64,000 nucleotides of DNA from Sclerotinia nivalis (GCA_029531795.1 JAPEIS010000003.1:3202050-3266049); one strand, 5' to 3'; counted from the first letter of the stretch, positions 11,532-23,690 are shown. Translations and numbers: made by a program. The notes: generated by a model not told the origin, from the sequence alone.

Positions 11532-12023
11532 TGTTTATTAACGACTGATCCCTCAGTCGAATCGAATATAATAATGACCTGTAGATAATGTGACCAAAAG
11601 GGTGTTTATAGACCAGCAATTGTATTTAACTTAGAATCTACAGGTGAAGAGCACCTGGAGATGGGGATAGCTACTCTATATACACACAAATGAATGGCCT
11701 AGCCGTAATGGCTAGATAAAAGAAATCATGTTTATTCCTCCAATGATCTTACTTTATCGATAACCCTTGGTACATGGGGCTTGTCCAGATCTGTTCCTCA
11801 CACCACCTAAATCACATACTAATCTCGAGTAATCGTATCGTATGTGGACATGATTAATGTACCCGAGGTTTCTTATATAATAATGGTGGTAGGAAAACCG
11901 GGGTTTCCGTTACAACAGAATCCTGATAAACCACGTTATATAGACGTCGCACTTTAATATAGCAATAATGATAATGGATTCCACACTTTCGCTTGACCAC
12001 TATAACTTTAACATTCACTAACA
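11532..12023 (-). repeat. Copia-type LTR (about 492 bp) with adjacent polypurine tract
   Basis: On the minus strand the segment starts TGTTAGTGAATG and ends TTAATAAACA, so it has the 5'-TG..CA-3' borders of an LTR. Directly 5' of the TG is a purine tract (GGAAGAAGGGGGA, plus 12024-12040), as expected of the polypurine primer next to a 3' LTR. About 35 bases of further internal-looking sequence remain before a C16 run. The interior contains TATATAA-like and AATAAA motifs (minus AATAAACATG near 11735). No second copy of this LTR is in the window, and no flanking duplication can be shown because the internal side is truncated. Confidence 0.55.
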
Positions 12024-12071
12024 TTCCCCCTTCTTCCTTTGGAAATCAAAATTCGCCACCTTGGCACCAGG

Positions 12072-12087
12072 CCCCCCCCCCCCCCCC
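12072..12087. repeat. C16 homopolymer
   Basis: Sixteen consecutive C on the plus strand, at the junction between the LTR/polypurine remnant and unrelated sequence. Such runs are prone to length error in sequencing and polymerase slippage in vivo. Confidence 0.9.
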
Positions 12088-12111
12088 TGGACCCGCCTAC
12101 AAAGAGTATTT

Positions 12112-12202
12112 AACCAATCTCATTAACTAGTTAATCCGGGCGAAGAAGAGGTATATAGAAAAATTATCTCCGGCCCGGATTAACCAGTTAATGCGATTGG
12201 TT
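12112..12202. repeat. 91-bp inverted repeat (MITE- or cruciform-like)
   Basis: Arms 12112-12141 and 12173-12202 are reverse complements at 28 of 30 positions, separated by a 31-bp spacer. Each arm contains a self-palindromic core (the left one is TTAACTAGTTAA), so the structure is nested. No clear target duplication flanks it. It may be a very short MITE, a transposon end pair or a regulatory hairpin. It sits upstream of the minus-strand membrane gene's 3' end and next to LTR debris. Confidence 0.8.
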
Positions 12203-12446
12203 CACACCTTGTAAGCGATTTATTATTCTTTCTCTCTAACTCTCTCTTCCATTCGATCCAAAAGAAGAGAAGCAACGTAGCCACGTAATTAAGAAAGTTA
12301 GAAATCCCTATGACAAGATTTTCTTTTTTATTCAAATCATGAAGCCAGTTTGCCTAGATAATAACTTTTGGTTAGACTAGCCTTTTGATATTTATAGATA
12401 TCTGAATAATGAATAAAGAACCCAAATTTAAGTTTTAAGTTTTGAA

Positions 12447-12868
12447 TCAAATTTTGATCGATATACTCACTATATGGCTAGTGATGAAAAGGACTGTTCC
12501 ACAAAATCCGAAAAATTTCCATCGCCGGCCTGTCCCAAGCAATCTGAGGGTTTTCTTCCATGCTGGCCAGCCGTCTGTTGAAGTCCCCTCATCCCAGTAC
12601 CAAAGGTTTATTAGTCCGAGAATAGCTAGCACAACACCTGTTACGCCATCGGCGAAGCCAAGTTCGTCGGTCCACTGCGGATTGTTGGTCATCGACCAGC
12701 TTGCCGCGCTCAGTGAGATTAAACTGGCAAGTAGCTATATACCGAGTAGTTTATTAGCAACTTGGTTCATCTTATTATATGAGAATGACTTGACTTTACA
12801 ATTAACAATAAAAGAATAAAATTTGTTATCTCATAGCGGTGAGTAATTTTTGGCAGTCCCGATCCCAT
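12447..12868 (-). CDS. Small membrane protein, two exons, about 118 aa
   Basis: Minus-strand exons are 12868-12800 and 12734-12447. The junction uses GTAAAG at 12799 and ..TATATAG before 12734, and phase 0 closes exactly. The joined protein MGSGLPKITHRYEITNF.. has a first hydrophobic segment created by the splice (ILLLLI joined to LLASLISLSAASW). The others are VTGVVLAILGLINLWYW (about 52-68) and FFGFCGTVLFITSHIVSI near the C-terminus. Between them is a Trp/Gly-rich loop (DEGTSTDGWPAWKK). This fits a three-helix membrane protein. A further C-terminal intron (GTGAGT at about 12472) is possible and would replace the last residues. Family not recognised; reading-frame integrity amid decayed repeats suggests it is still coding. 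Confidence 0.6.
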
Positions 12869-13251
12869 GTTGTCTGTCGTTATGATAAGGTAGGTAAGGA
12901 AGTAAGGTTATGTCTATCTATTGATATAAACGTATGTAAGTAATAAAAACTGCAGCGCTGGAGACGCTTGCTTGCTTGGAGAATACAACTGGGAAATATT
13001 GAGATATAGGTAGGGGTAAAAGAAAGGATGGTCGTAATCCACACAGCTTCAATCAACCCGACTCGACTGCTATTGCGGCATATTTATACTACAAGCTTCC
13101 TTCGCCCAGAGACTGCTTTACGTAAAATGAAGTATTATATTAATGCTGTCGCAACTACATTTTCAGCTCAGCTGCAGTAGAACAGAACGCAGCATAGCCT
13201 CATAATTCACTAGATTTATTTAATTATATTAATCTCACTTCACCCACACAA

Positions 13252-13523
13252 CACTGGCACTGGCAGGCGGCGAAGGATATTGGGGTTCACCCCCTGCAGT
13301 GGCGGAAGTGTTGGAGGAAGCCGAGCCAACCACTGCGCGAGAAGCTGAATCACCATCCGAACGCAGACGCATCCAACGGGGTATTGGTGCAGCAAGAGCG
13401 CAAGCAGCCGATTATGAAGATGACCTAGTGGCCAAGGAAAATTTACAGGCACTGGAACAAGGAAATGCACGGTTTACTGCGTTCGGAAAGAAAAAGATGG
13501 ATGAAAAGGCGGCGCTACAGTAG
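13252..13523 (+). other. Unassigned ORF fragment, charged and Ala/Glu-rich
   Basis: An open frame without an ATG encodes GGEGYWGSPPAVAEV, then a highly charged Arg/Glu/Ala helix (SERRRIQRGIGAARAQAADY) and ends ..MDEKAALQ. Another frame just downstream (about 13560-13668) reads YYRSFDVVNKRWYWSDVNG. Codon balance differs from the surrounding AT-rich DNA, so it may be the 3' end of a displaced or broken gene. No family recognised. Confidence 0.3.
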
Positions 13524-13679
13524 GCGGAAGAAAGCAGATCATCATCACAAAGTAGCCAGCCATCCAGTGGGATATTATCGGAGTTTTGATGTTGTGAACA
13601 AGAGATGGTATTGGAGCGATGTGAATGGAAACCATATGGCTTGGGATACTGTTCCATTATCGATTTGATTGTTACACGA

Positions 13680-13884
13680 TGTGATGGATTCCAGCCTGTG
13701 GGCTGGCATCTATTAGTAATATCTTAGATAATTCTAGAATATTCGGTGCGGTTCTATACTGCCACACATATATATAGACTGGCTCTCAGAGCCTTTTCAT
13801 TCTCTTCTCTCTTTAGCTTTGCAATAAACGATTATAGGCATTTCTTATCATATCGTACTGGAGGGCGAAGACTCAACACCTATA
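13680..13884 (+). repeat. LTR-like remnant followed by a TGGTGCCC primer-site-like motif
   Basis: Starts TGTGATGG, contains TATATATAG (about 13770), an AATAAA (about 13824) and is followed at 13887-13894 by TGGTGCCC, the form of a tRNA primer-binding site seen after Gypsy-type 5' LTRs. The 3' border is not sharply definable and no retroelement ORF follows before the subtelomeric repeat at 14034. Tentative. Confidence 0.35.
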
Positions 13885-14033
13885 CGTGGTGCCCTCTACG
13901 AACCTCCAGCTCTCTATTGAGAGTCTGCAGAGCTAAGATTGAATCATTTGATGAAATCGGATACATTAGAAGAAAGAGAGAGGGTTTCCCGATTGCAATG
14001 TTCACAATGAAAAGGTTATTACGATTTTACAAC

Positions 14034-14401
14034 ATCAATATCTTCGAAAGAATGAACAAACATCAATCCAAAATACAAACGATAGCTACAGAAGCCCTGA
14101 TTAGATTCAATATCTGCCATCAACTATTACCTCAATACGAAATATGATACACTTAATAAGTCCTTTCTATTCCAGAAGGGTCTTTTCGATACAGAATTTG
14201 CTATTGTTTTATTTGCATTTTATACCTTTTTTCGATGATCGATTATCGAAAACATATTCATTTTAACATTACAATTATCACGAAACTGAGAATACTATCA
14301 TTTATCAATTAATACTATACTCTAGGCATCGATACGATATTATACCTTTTCCTCGATTTTACGAAAATATTTTTTGTATATATATGGGTAGGGTTAGGGC
14401 C
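14034..14401 (-). repeat. Internal inverted copy of the telomere-associated repeat, with interstitial telomere motif
   Basis: This segment is the reverse complement of 63509-63880, the last unique sequence before the telomere. The two stay collinear for about 370 bp and both include the GGGTAGGGTTAGGGCC motif (here 14386-14401). Most differences I noted read T or A here where the telomeric copy has C or G, as expected if this copy was hit by RIP-like mutation. The repeat stops exactly where the Gypsy LTR begins (14402). Confidence 0.92.
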
Positions 14402-14570
14402 TGTTACGGGTTCATCTCCCTTTACCTGCACGTGATCATGTGTGCCTTAGGCACACATGCATACATTCACTTCTATATAATCAGGTCATCTCCTTGATCT
14501 TCTTCTCCTCCTCGTAGTACAACAATAGATCAAACCTACACATATCTTTTCCCTTACCGTGATAATTTGT
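14402..14570 (+). repeat. 5' LTR of the Gypsy element
   Basis: Begins TGTTACGGG directly after GGGTTAGGGCC. It contains a perfect 9-bp-arm palindrome (ATGTGTGCC..GGCACACAT, 14448-14468), TATATAATC (about 14475) and ends near TTACCGTGATA, plausibly a mutated CCGTAACA complement of the start. TTTGTACTACCC follows, like a primer-binding region. Exact right border uncertain by several bases. Confidence 0.6.
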
Positions 14571-14961
14571 ACTACCCTTTCAAAGGCTCTGTTACTTTAC
14601 AAAATGATTTGGCCTTGCCAAATCATTTGCAGGCTTCTGTGTCTGTTTTCGATTGCTTTCGCATTATTGTAACTCGCCTACTTTTGTACAGTTGCGTTTC
14701 TTATCTGCTTTTATGCAGCTTCTAATCCCTGATTGCTTTTGTGCGATTGTATTTATTCGTAAACTTCTGTGTCTGTTTTTGATTGCTTTTGTGTAATCGC
14801 AAATTCCTTATCGATTATTTTGTACAATTGTAATTCTTTTTACAATAACTTCTAGTTCTACATCCGCTGGTAATACAATTCCTACTTTTATCGAAGGAAT
14901 TTGTACTGAAATCCAATAAGTCTTCAGCCAATAATCTACTATTATACAAATCCTAACAGAA

Positions 14962-16138
14962 TTGGATGCTTCAATAATATCAAACTTCGCTACCAATTCT
15001 AACGAACAAATTGTTTATCTGAATTATATTTTCTTTATCATCGAAGATCGCTTTACTATTCAAGCTACTTATATCACCATTCAAACAAATAAAATCGAGA
15101 AATTCAAAACAGAAAATATCAAGCTTCTTCGCATTTTAACCAGCAAATAAGCTCAACTGGATGCCAATAATACTATTACTAACCAGAAACCGATTACTCC
15201 CTATCAAACTCAGAAGGATCCGTTTATTTTTAAAGACGAAAGATCTAATATTCTCATTCGATAAAAGGATTATCAATCCTGGAAATTGGATTTGCAATTT
15301 TGTTAGATAATCGATTTACAACTTTTTGCTTCCGAACAAAAGAAGATTAGCTATACTATTAATTTTCTCGATAATCAAATACAACAAAAGTATATTACGG
15401 ATATTATTAGATTCGTTGATGATTTTACTTGCTTCAATTCTGTTATTTCGTTTTTGGTCAAATTAAACAAATTATATATCTCTATAAATATCGAAAAGGA
15501 AACCTCGCTTAAATTCGATAAGCTTTCTATAAATCCAAAGGAATCCTTTTCGGCTTTCTTCTCTATATTATCTCATCTTGCTAACTCTTACCACAAATCT
15601 AATTGTAAGATTATTAATACAATAAAGCAAAAAGTTACAACCCCCCTTCGAACTTTGATTATTGATAACTCGAACCCCTACACAACTGACGATGTTGATG
15701 ATTGGTAAAAGAAATTCTCTACTTGGAATCAGAATCTTCATAACGCTGAGTATTATAACAAAAATTCTGATAAAGCATCTATTATTGATAATGACCCTAT
15801 GGATTTCGATATAATGAAACAAAAAGAACAATAGAAAAAGGATCTACAAAATAAAAAAAAAAAATTTAATCCTGCGATTTCTTGCAATTATTGTAATAGG
15901 ATCGGTTATCTTCAGATTGATTATTATACTATTTATGATATCAATAGTAATCTTTTTTTTGGCAAATAAGCTTTCATTAATACCTTTTCCAATTACAATA
16001 CCGTTACCTCAACTAATCCGGCTCCTAATCAATACACTGCCGTTCCGGCTTTTCGAGGCATCAATAAATTTAATAATAATCGTAATGGATTTCGAGGAGG
16101 ATATACTGGTAATTGGATACAAAGCTAATAGTATCTGA
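14962..16138 (+). pseudogene. Gypsy gag remnant
   Basis: Fragments in one main frame read KDYQSWKLDLQFC, FASEQKKISYTINFLDN, then a capsid-like block ending NPKESFSAFFSILSHLA, and later a CNYC-type zinc-knuckle relic (ISCNYCNRIGY) followed by a Gly/Arg/Asn-rich tail (FRGINKFNNNRNGFRGGYTG). In-frame stops replace likely Gln codons several times. Structural protein of the retrotransposon particle by family; non-functional here. Confidence 0.75.
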
Positions 16139-16319
16139 ATTAGGTACAATGGTAAGGTTATATCGAACCAGAGGAGATTGTCTCTATATCCAATTCAGTT
16201 AAGGAAAATCCCGAATAGAGAAAAGATTAATCTTTACAAAAAATCGCTCGTAAAGGAATACTAAGGGCAAGAAAATAAATCAAGGAATGGATAGAGATAA
16301 ATTATTGTAGTTTAACTTT

Positions 16320-16631
16320 ATGAATAGCAAATCTCTACTCGTTAAAACCATTATATTCCTTATATATGAAAATCCCTTTATTATTACAAATCTTATTGAT
16401 AATAGATACTCTGAAGAAGCTTTTGCTGATCGTTTTTTTACTTTCAAATATAATATTGAAATACAATTCTTATTTCACCTTCACGAACTCCGATTTGCCG
16501 ATGAAAAGGTCGTCGATAGAATTATAGAATATTTTGTAATGGAAATCGTTATAAGGGATCATTATGAATATTGGTTCTTTTATATCATTCAATTTTTATT
16601 AGAGACGCTGTTAATCTTTAGTTTATTATAG
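16320..16631 (+). pseudogene. Gypsy aspartic protease remnant
   Basis: Reads LIDNRYSEEAFADRFF: the catalytic Asp of a retropepsin LIDxGAxx motif is followed by Asn-Arg rather than an intact glycine core. Downstream ELRFADEKVVDRI and a YIIQFLLETLLIF segment match the rest of the retropepsin fold (the usual ..LGLPWL end is degraded to FSLL). Not catalytic as written. Confidence 0.65.
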
Positions 16632-17941
16632 TTACAGCGCTATAATCCTATTATCAATTAAACAGAGATGAATTTAACATTCTCTTCAAACTATTGTACT
16701 TTCAATTGTTTGGTATGTTATAATTCAGAATCAGTTATTATATCAACGATTCTATCTTCGATCAAGGAACAAAAGGATCTAGCAAAAGTTACTTTACAAT
16801 AAATCGTTGATATTATCGAATTTTTAAATAAATTCCTTATCGATCCTAATATAAAAGCTAAATATACAATTTATAAATATTGCTCTTTATATATCGAGGA
16901 TTGTTCAAAAAACGATATCGATTATTCATTTATTCAAACACTTTCTATTTTTAAAAGAACTTCTTATAAAAAACCTTCTATTGAAGAGATATTAGATAAA
17001 GATTACATATTACAATCTGACGATTCTTCTATTGACCTCGAATTTCAGTAGGGTCTGATACCTAATATAAATCATTATCGAACAAAGTGTTATAGAGAAC
17101 CAAATAATCAAGCACAGATGATTCCCAATTGTTTATATCCAAAATCAATCTTAAAGATTGCAGATCGATATCGGTCTATTCACAATCCAAAAAACCATTT
17201 GCCCCTGCTTTTTATTGGGGAACTCCTTATACCTATTTATAAAAATACAAACTCAAATATAGATGATATTCGTTAATTGCAAGTTTCTAGCTTTGTTTCG
17301 TTTTGTCAACAAGATAACGTTCGGGTTATCCGATTGACATAAGATGAATTGGATACCGTACAGAAAACTGTTGAACAAAATCATCTGCGATAGACTACGT
17401 TGTCCTCGACACTCACAGAAAAGGATTTTCGATCGATTTTACAAGGGCAAGACAATATAACAGATATACTTTCTAAAACCCTACCGCAACTTTATGATTT
17501 TATATATGATTATTATAAGCCATTTCATTTGCGAAAGATCTCTAAAACTGATATCGATAAATTTTTAATTGGCAAATCTCCTCTTAGTGACAATCAAATA
17601 CGATAAAGGTTTGATTGATTGATTGATTAAATTAACGTCTACACTGAGTCTAAGACTATCTAAGACGGCTAGGAGCTTTATAGGCTTCTAACAAGTAACA
17701 AATGGAGAATTGCTGGCCATATTCGGCTGTAGCTAATACAATTTGGGAAGATTGAAGTGACCTCAATCTACTAATTTTTGAATGGGGGAAGTGAAAACTA
17801 ATCTTGGGGAACAAAGCCCACTTTACAAATACTCTCGTATATAATAAGAAAAATAACAAATGAAATATGATATAATTCGAAATTAGAACGATTTACCCCA
17901 CATAAAGGGGTAAATTGTCCAAATTGACCAAATTGACCCAA

Positions 17942-20900
17942 TTAACCATTTTCTCTCAGTTCACCCTCTTCACCTTCGCCTTCTTGTTCTACATCCTCTT
18001 GTATCCTAGTTAGATACCATAATCTGATGACTATTTTTGTTTCCTCGATAAATTCAAGGGTCTTAATGATTCCTGCTTTGGTGTGAAGTAGGTATTTCAT
18101 AATGAGTCGGGAGGTAGGGTTGTTTTTCTTGAATATTCTTCTTGTTGATTTGTATAACGGGCAACTGAGCAAAAGATGATTAGAAGATTCTCTCTTTCCA
18201 CATCTACAATTATCATTTGCTGAGATTCCGAATCGTTGTAGATAAGATTTGAAATATCTATAATCGATTTTAAGCTGAAACAAAACACTAATAAAACTTC
18301 TCTTGGTGTTTTCTGGAATTCCGATCTTTGAGCTAGTCTTTCAGGGGTATATTTTCGAATAAACCGAATTAGATGAATAGAGAAGAGTATTCCATTCTTC
18401 GGATTTCGTTCTTTTGATATCCATTTCTAAGGAAGCAAAGCTGGTTTCGTTTGATGATGATTTTTGTTTTATAACTTCTTTTGTCAAAGCATCAGCCAAT
18501 TCGTTTCCTTCAACGGAGGTATACCCTGGAATCCAATTAAGGGAGATTTCAATTCCTTTTCTAAAGAGAGTTTCTGTAGCTTTGATTGCTCTAATTTGGT
18601 ATATCTGGCCAGGAGTATCAGAGGGTATTTTCAATCGGTATAATCCGGCTTGATTATTTGAGTAGATTTTGAATTTTTCGCCTGGTTGAACAATAGAGCT
18701 AGTATATTCGATTGCTCTAGTGACTCCAAGAAGTTCACCATTGTAGACAAGCTGATTCACTCCAATATTGATGGTTTCCTGATGTGAAACCTGATCATTC
18801 GACAGAATAACTGCAATCCCGATACCAATTCCGATTCCGTTCAAAGTGAATGAAGCATCAGTATATATTGTAATGGTATTCTTGCATCTGTATTTGAATA
18901 CAAGGTTATGAACAATTGCAGCATTCTCTTTTGCTAGCTTGCTGATATTGACTTTATATGGAGTATTCCTTTTCCAAGGAGGAAAGTGAAAGTGATTGAT
19001 CTTTTCTAGGGTTAAAGGATCGAAATCTTCTTCGATTGATTTCATGATCTTTTCAAGTTGAGTAAGTTTTGATAGTTTCCTTTAAAGGATTGCTATTGTA
19101 TTTAGAGTTTTCCTTTCGGTAGTTAGTTTGTTTATAATTGTATTGATGGGATGGGAAGATGAGATTTTCAACAATCTGAAAGTATATTGTTTGATTCCAG
19201 TATTTAATTTGATCTTTGGAGGGTATAAAGCAGTTTCTATTTCTATTGGCTTTATTGGTAAGGTTTTGAAGATTTCTAGAATCTTATGTAGAGTAAGATT
19301 CTGAAGTAATTGAAGAATCTTTTTGAACAAGACTTGATCTTTCTATTAGATGATTGATTTGTAATCAGTTATGCTAGTGATATATGTTATATAGAGCTGT
19401 CTTAGTGCTTTAGGGCTTAGCCCTTTCTTAGTATTGGCTAATCTGGTCATTCGATAGAATGAAGTCTTAGCTTGAGTTGTTCGAATAGCAATATGCTGTT
19501 TGAAGTTGAGGCCGGGATCGAATCATATTCTTAATCATCTGATCAATGATGAAGGTTGTACAATTTCAGAATTTGGGAGCTTGATTGAAGTATCTTTAGT
19601 GTATTTGAATGTGGAGAAATGTATTAATTCCGTTTTTGTTAAATCGAATTGGATAGCGTTTTTCTTATCGAGAGTATAAATTTATTTGGTTGTTCTTTCG
19701 AGGGAAAGGATGTTCTTTTTCCAGTTTGAAGAATGAGTGATTATGGCTATATTATCAATATACGAAAGATATTCAACCGAATTCGATTGAAAGAGATCTC
19801 GAATATAGATTAGGAAAAGGATTGGTGAGATTGGATTTCCTTGAGGGATTCCGGTGTTGATTGGTTTAAAAGCTTCGGTTTGATCATTGAACGAAAGTTT
19901 GAGTAATCTTTCTTTCAAAAATGACGAGATCCATACAATAAGACTAATTGGAAGATTAAGGTTTTTGCAGATATCTAAGAATCGATTTTTGGATATATAA
20001 TCGAAGGCCCCTTTGATATCTAGGAAAAGAGCTGAGGTTTTCTTTTTGTTTCTTGAATTCCTTTCGATTTCGATGGTAAGCAGGATTGCTGTATCGATAG
20101 TTGATTTCTTTTGTCTTTCATCCATTTGGGAATGATGAAGTAGTTTTGTTGTTTTAGCAAGGTAGTTAAGCTTTTGAGTTAGTATCTTTTCATTTATTTT
20201 GTCTAAACAATTCAAAAGAGCGATAATTCTATATACTTTTGGAATAGAATAATCTGGTTTCGAAGGTTTTTTGAGTATAGCTTTAGTAGTTTGTTTCCAG
20301 TAAGAAGGATGATAATCGAGATTAATCAAATTGCTGAAAAGAATAAAGAAAGTTTTTGGGATCGCTTTGTAAGCTCGAATAATGATCTCCTGAGTAATTC
20401 CGTTTGGGCTAGGGGTCTTTCCTTTGATTTTAGCTGAGCAGGTATTGAGAAGTTCATTTTCAATGAGATCAGGCTATTTCTATTTTTTCGATTGTTTATA
20501 TCCTTTCTATTTAGGTGTAGTTGTACATAGGGGGGGAGGGAAAAGGGTAGATCTGAAGGCTGAACATTTTCCTTCGAATGAGCTTTCAAGCTGAGAGGGG
20601 TTAGATTGAATATTCGGGATCCTTTCGGTTCGAAGATCTTTTGTATATGATATTGTTTTGAAGATTGTTTGAGTATCCTTTTTTTCAAGGAATTCGTTCC
20701 AGTGATTCTTTTTTGTTGTTTTAATAATTTGAAAGTAATGATTCTTTGTTGATTGGTAGATTTTCTTGAATATATCGTTTTCAGAGTATCGTTTAGTATT
20801 CTTATATACTGATGAGAGCTGTTTACGAAGGGCTTTCAATTTTGGAGATCATCAAGGTTTTGCTTTTTTGATCGATTTGGATCTAGGTATACTAGTGTTT

Positions 20901-21853
20901 GTTGAATTGGTAATAATTCGAGTGAATTCCATTACGGTTTTATTTAGTATTTGTGTGTGCAGGTTTTTGTTAAGAAGAGAATCGAGAGAATCGGATTCTA
21001 GAGTGAGGAGATTGAGGTATTCGCTCGAGTTGAGGATTGTTGATGTAGTTATCTCAATTTCGAGGGTTAATGTAAATTTGTTTCAATCCGCTAGTTTTGT
21101 ATTGAACTTTGCTAATGGAGTAATATTCGTAGTATGAGATGAAATACCTTTCACTTCAAATAGGATCCCTAAATGATCTGAATCAAGATCAGGAAGAACT
21201 TGCTAATCAATAATATTGGAGGATATTGTTTCAGTAGCTAATGTAAGATTTAAAACACTTGGATTTGTTATATTAGTTCGATAGAAAGTATTAGTCCTTG
21301 GTTCATTGAGAAGGGTAAGGTTTTGGTCTTCGAATTATTTGGCTAATTGATCAGCATTCGAGCTTTTGTTTGAAAAAGGGTCCCATCAAGGATGATGAGA
21401 GTTGAAGTCCTTTGTAAGAATAGTATGATGAAAGAGAGGAGTATTGAAAAGGTATCTTTCGATGGTATAACCTTTCTCTTTAGTTTGATTAGCTTCGTTG
21501 TATATATTGAATAATTGAATCGTGTGATTTCTTTGAATGATATCGATAATTTGAATATCTGTATCTTTGGGAGAGTTGGGGGCTAGGGCTATTAGTGGTT
21601 TGAATTCTTTCGAGATGTAGGTCATTGTACGGGGATGAAGGTTCGAAGGATAATTTGGAAGGAGTTGGGAAAAGCTAGAATGAGCAATCGATCTAGTTGA
21701 AGAGTAATCTTTTTTAGGGTTTGAAAGGACTCAAGGTTCTTGAATGATTATAAGATCGATATCGAATTCTAAGGTAAGTTGAAGAGCATTTTCGGTAGCT
21801 TGAGGGTTTTTGTTTAGGTTGATTTGAAGAATGCGAATATTGTTGTATAACAT
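17942..21853 (-). pseudogene. LINE ORF2 (endonuclease-RT-RNase H), multiply interrupted
   Basis: Collinear with ORF2 of the copy at 40131-44087. Visible parts are an APE-type endonuclease relic, a reverse transcriptase part with YLSYIDNIAIITHS (the YIDD box reads YIDN) and an RNase H part with IYTDASFTLNG, IYSNNQAGLYRL and NWIPGYTSVEGNELADAL. A CRCGKRESSNH knuckle follows. The region reading RWLGVxF in related elements reads with two stops here (TGA for Trp). RNase H residues are also altered (SDN to SNN). Inactive. Confidence 0.88.
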
Positions 21854-23334
21854 TAATTGGATTTCCGAATGGTTGTTTGGTATATTTCGTATGCTTTAGA
21901 GTTAGCTTTATGTTTTCCTTTGCAATTAGCGCATTTGATCACTAAATGCTGATAAGGTTTGCTTTTAGCTTGATAAATTAGACAAAAATGACTAGCTGTA
22001 GCATGATTATTGCTACAAAGTCTACAAGCTGGAGGTTTTTTGCAATATGATTCGTTATGGCTGAATCCTTGATATTTATTGTATTGAGAGGAAGGGGTGG
22101 AAGGATAGAATCTTTCAATTCTGATGCTAATACTAGTGATATATAGTTTTTTTCGAATAGCTAATTTTGCTTTCTTTTGTGTAGCAAATGCAATCACAAT
22201 TGTTTTTTCTTGTTGAGTAGCTCTTTTAGAAGCATTAGTGAGTTAATAAAGGGTATTCATTATAATGAGCTCTGAATTGAAGGTTTTAATTTCGTTTTTA
22301 ATCAAGTCCATTCCTTTTGGATTAGAGAATTCCTTGATTGGGATTTTGTGTATAATTATTTTGTGCTATGGTTTGTCGATTTGGAGTCTTTCTAATTCGA
22401 GGATATGATTTCAGACTTTTTTTTTTTCTATAAGGAATTGTGTATTGAAAGGGCTATTAGTGGTTAGGATGATATTGTTGTTTCTAGTTGTAGTAATGGC
22501 CGAGATAACTGATCTGTTGATGTTAGCTTTTTTGAAAGTTTCATTGATCTTGTTTTTTGTATGTAATAGTATAAAAGAATTGGGTTGATGAAGAAGTGGA
22601 TTGATAAGGATTAATCGTTTGCTAGGAATATTATTTTTTTGCTTTATAGGTTTTTGTTTTGTAGAGTTTCCTTTGGAAACTACTTTCCATTTCTTTATTG
22701 ATTTGGTAATAATAATATAGTTTGCTTTGTTAATTGATGAAGCGTTTGTTGAAGGAGTAACTGATTGATTGGGAAGATTGGAAAGATGATTGGTTTGATT
22801 TTCAATCCTTTTGGTAGCCTTTTCGAGATGGGAGATTTGTGATATAATAATATTCGAAGCTCTTGTCAATTTTCCTTTTTCGAGGTATTTATGGAATATT
22901 TCGATTAGATTTAGGATCTTCGATTGTTCTTTGGTTTCCTTTTCCAAAGAGGTAGTTAGAATAAGAAGATCTTTAGCTTTTTGGATAGCTTCTTTTGGTT
23001 TTGTGGAGTTAGATCCTGATTGACTAAATTGCCTGATTTCGGAGTTGATTGATTGTCGACGACGTTTGTTATTGATTTTAAAAGGAATCGATCTATCAGG
23101 GGATCGGAATGGGTCATCTGAGTTGAGAATATCCAATTGGTTTTGTGAATTGAAAGATTGGGCTAGGATAGGATTCAAGAGATTGGGTGATCTTTGTATT
23201 GTGAAGGGGTTTCTGGATGAGGGGATTGGATCAATGATGGAGGGGCTGGATGTTGGAGAGTTTAGTATCACTATTATTCGTGGGGGAGTAGGTTTAGGAG
23301 ATGATCCAAGGGATCCTTCCATCGGAGAGTCCAT
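21853..23334 (-). pseudogene. LINE ORF1 (gag-like, CCHC knuckles), damaged
   Basis: Starts MDSPMEGSLGSSPKPTPP as in the other full-length copy. It keeps the Pro/Ser-rich N-terminus, a basic KINNKRRRQSINS patch, a coiled-coil region and the C-terminal knuckles (CRLCSNNHATASHFC, then CANCKGKHKANS). At the position where the plus-strand copy has TAA this copy has CAA (Gln in IYQAKSKPY), which shows the ancestral codon. At least one other stop and frame loss occur between about 22411 and 22197. Confidence 0.85.
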
Positions 23335-23690
23335 TATTGGACTTGATAAACCTATCAGAGCCTTATATATTCAAATAAGGAGAAAAGTTGAGGGAAGTTG
23401 GAAAGAGTTTTTACGCGAATTTTCGTGTAAGTTTCGTGTTTTGAACGACGACGATAGTATCACAACAACTACTGAGCCGATTCACTTGGGAACAATTGGA
23501 ATGAATTTTGGGAGTATTTCTTTATTAAATAAAGGGAAGAACTGGTTGTATTTCGAAGAAATTTTGTCCTTCGAAATTTGTTGTGTGTACGATAAAGGCT
23601 TTCTATATGATTATAAGACAAACTTCCTACCTTTCTTCTATGTTATACAGATAAATTGCCATCTCATCGAATCTGGGATCACAAAATTGA

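Larger units (their letters stand above)
17610..23587 (-). mobile_element. Full-length Tad-like LINE, minus strand, heavily mutated, nested in the Gypsy element
   Basis: About 5.98 kb. The 3' end is at the left: a (GATT)n tail complement at 17612-17630 followed by the shared 3' UTR. The 5' end is at 23587, within about 10 bp of the corresponding 5' end of the plus-strand copy at 38399. An 11-bp target duplication (tacgataaagg) flanks it. Internal order on the minus strand is ORF1 (23334 to 21853) and ORF2 (21853 to 17942), with the same TAATG stop/start overlap. Multiple Trp and Gln codons have become stops, and the copy is more AT-rich than the 38-44 kb copy. It gives the relative age: younger than the Gypsy element it split. 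Confidence 0.93.

Noticed and set aside
13465..13668. Frame with YYRSFDVVNKRWYWSDVNG as a gene
   Set aside because: No start, no family recognised and immediately followed by an LTR-like remnant; mentioned with the 13252-13523 fragment.
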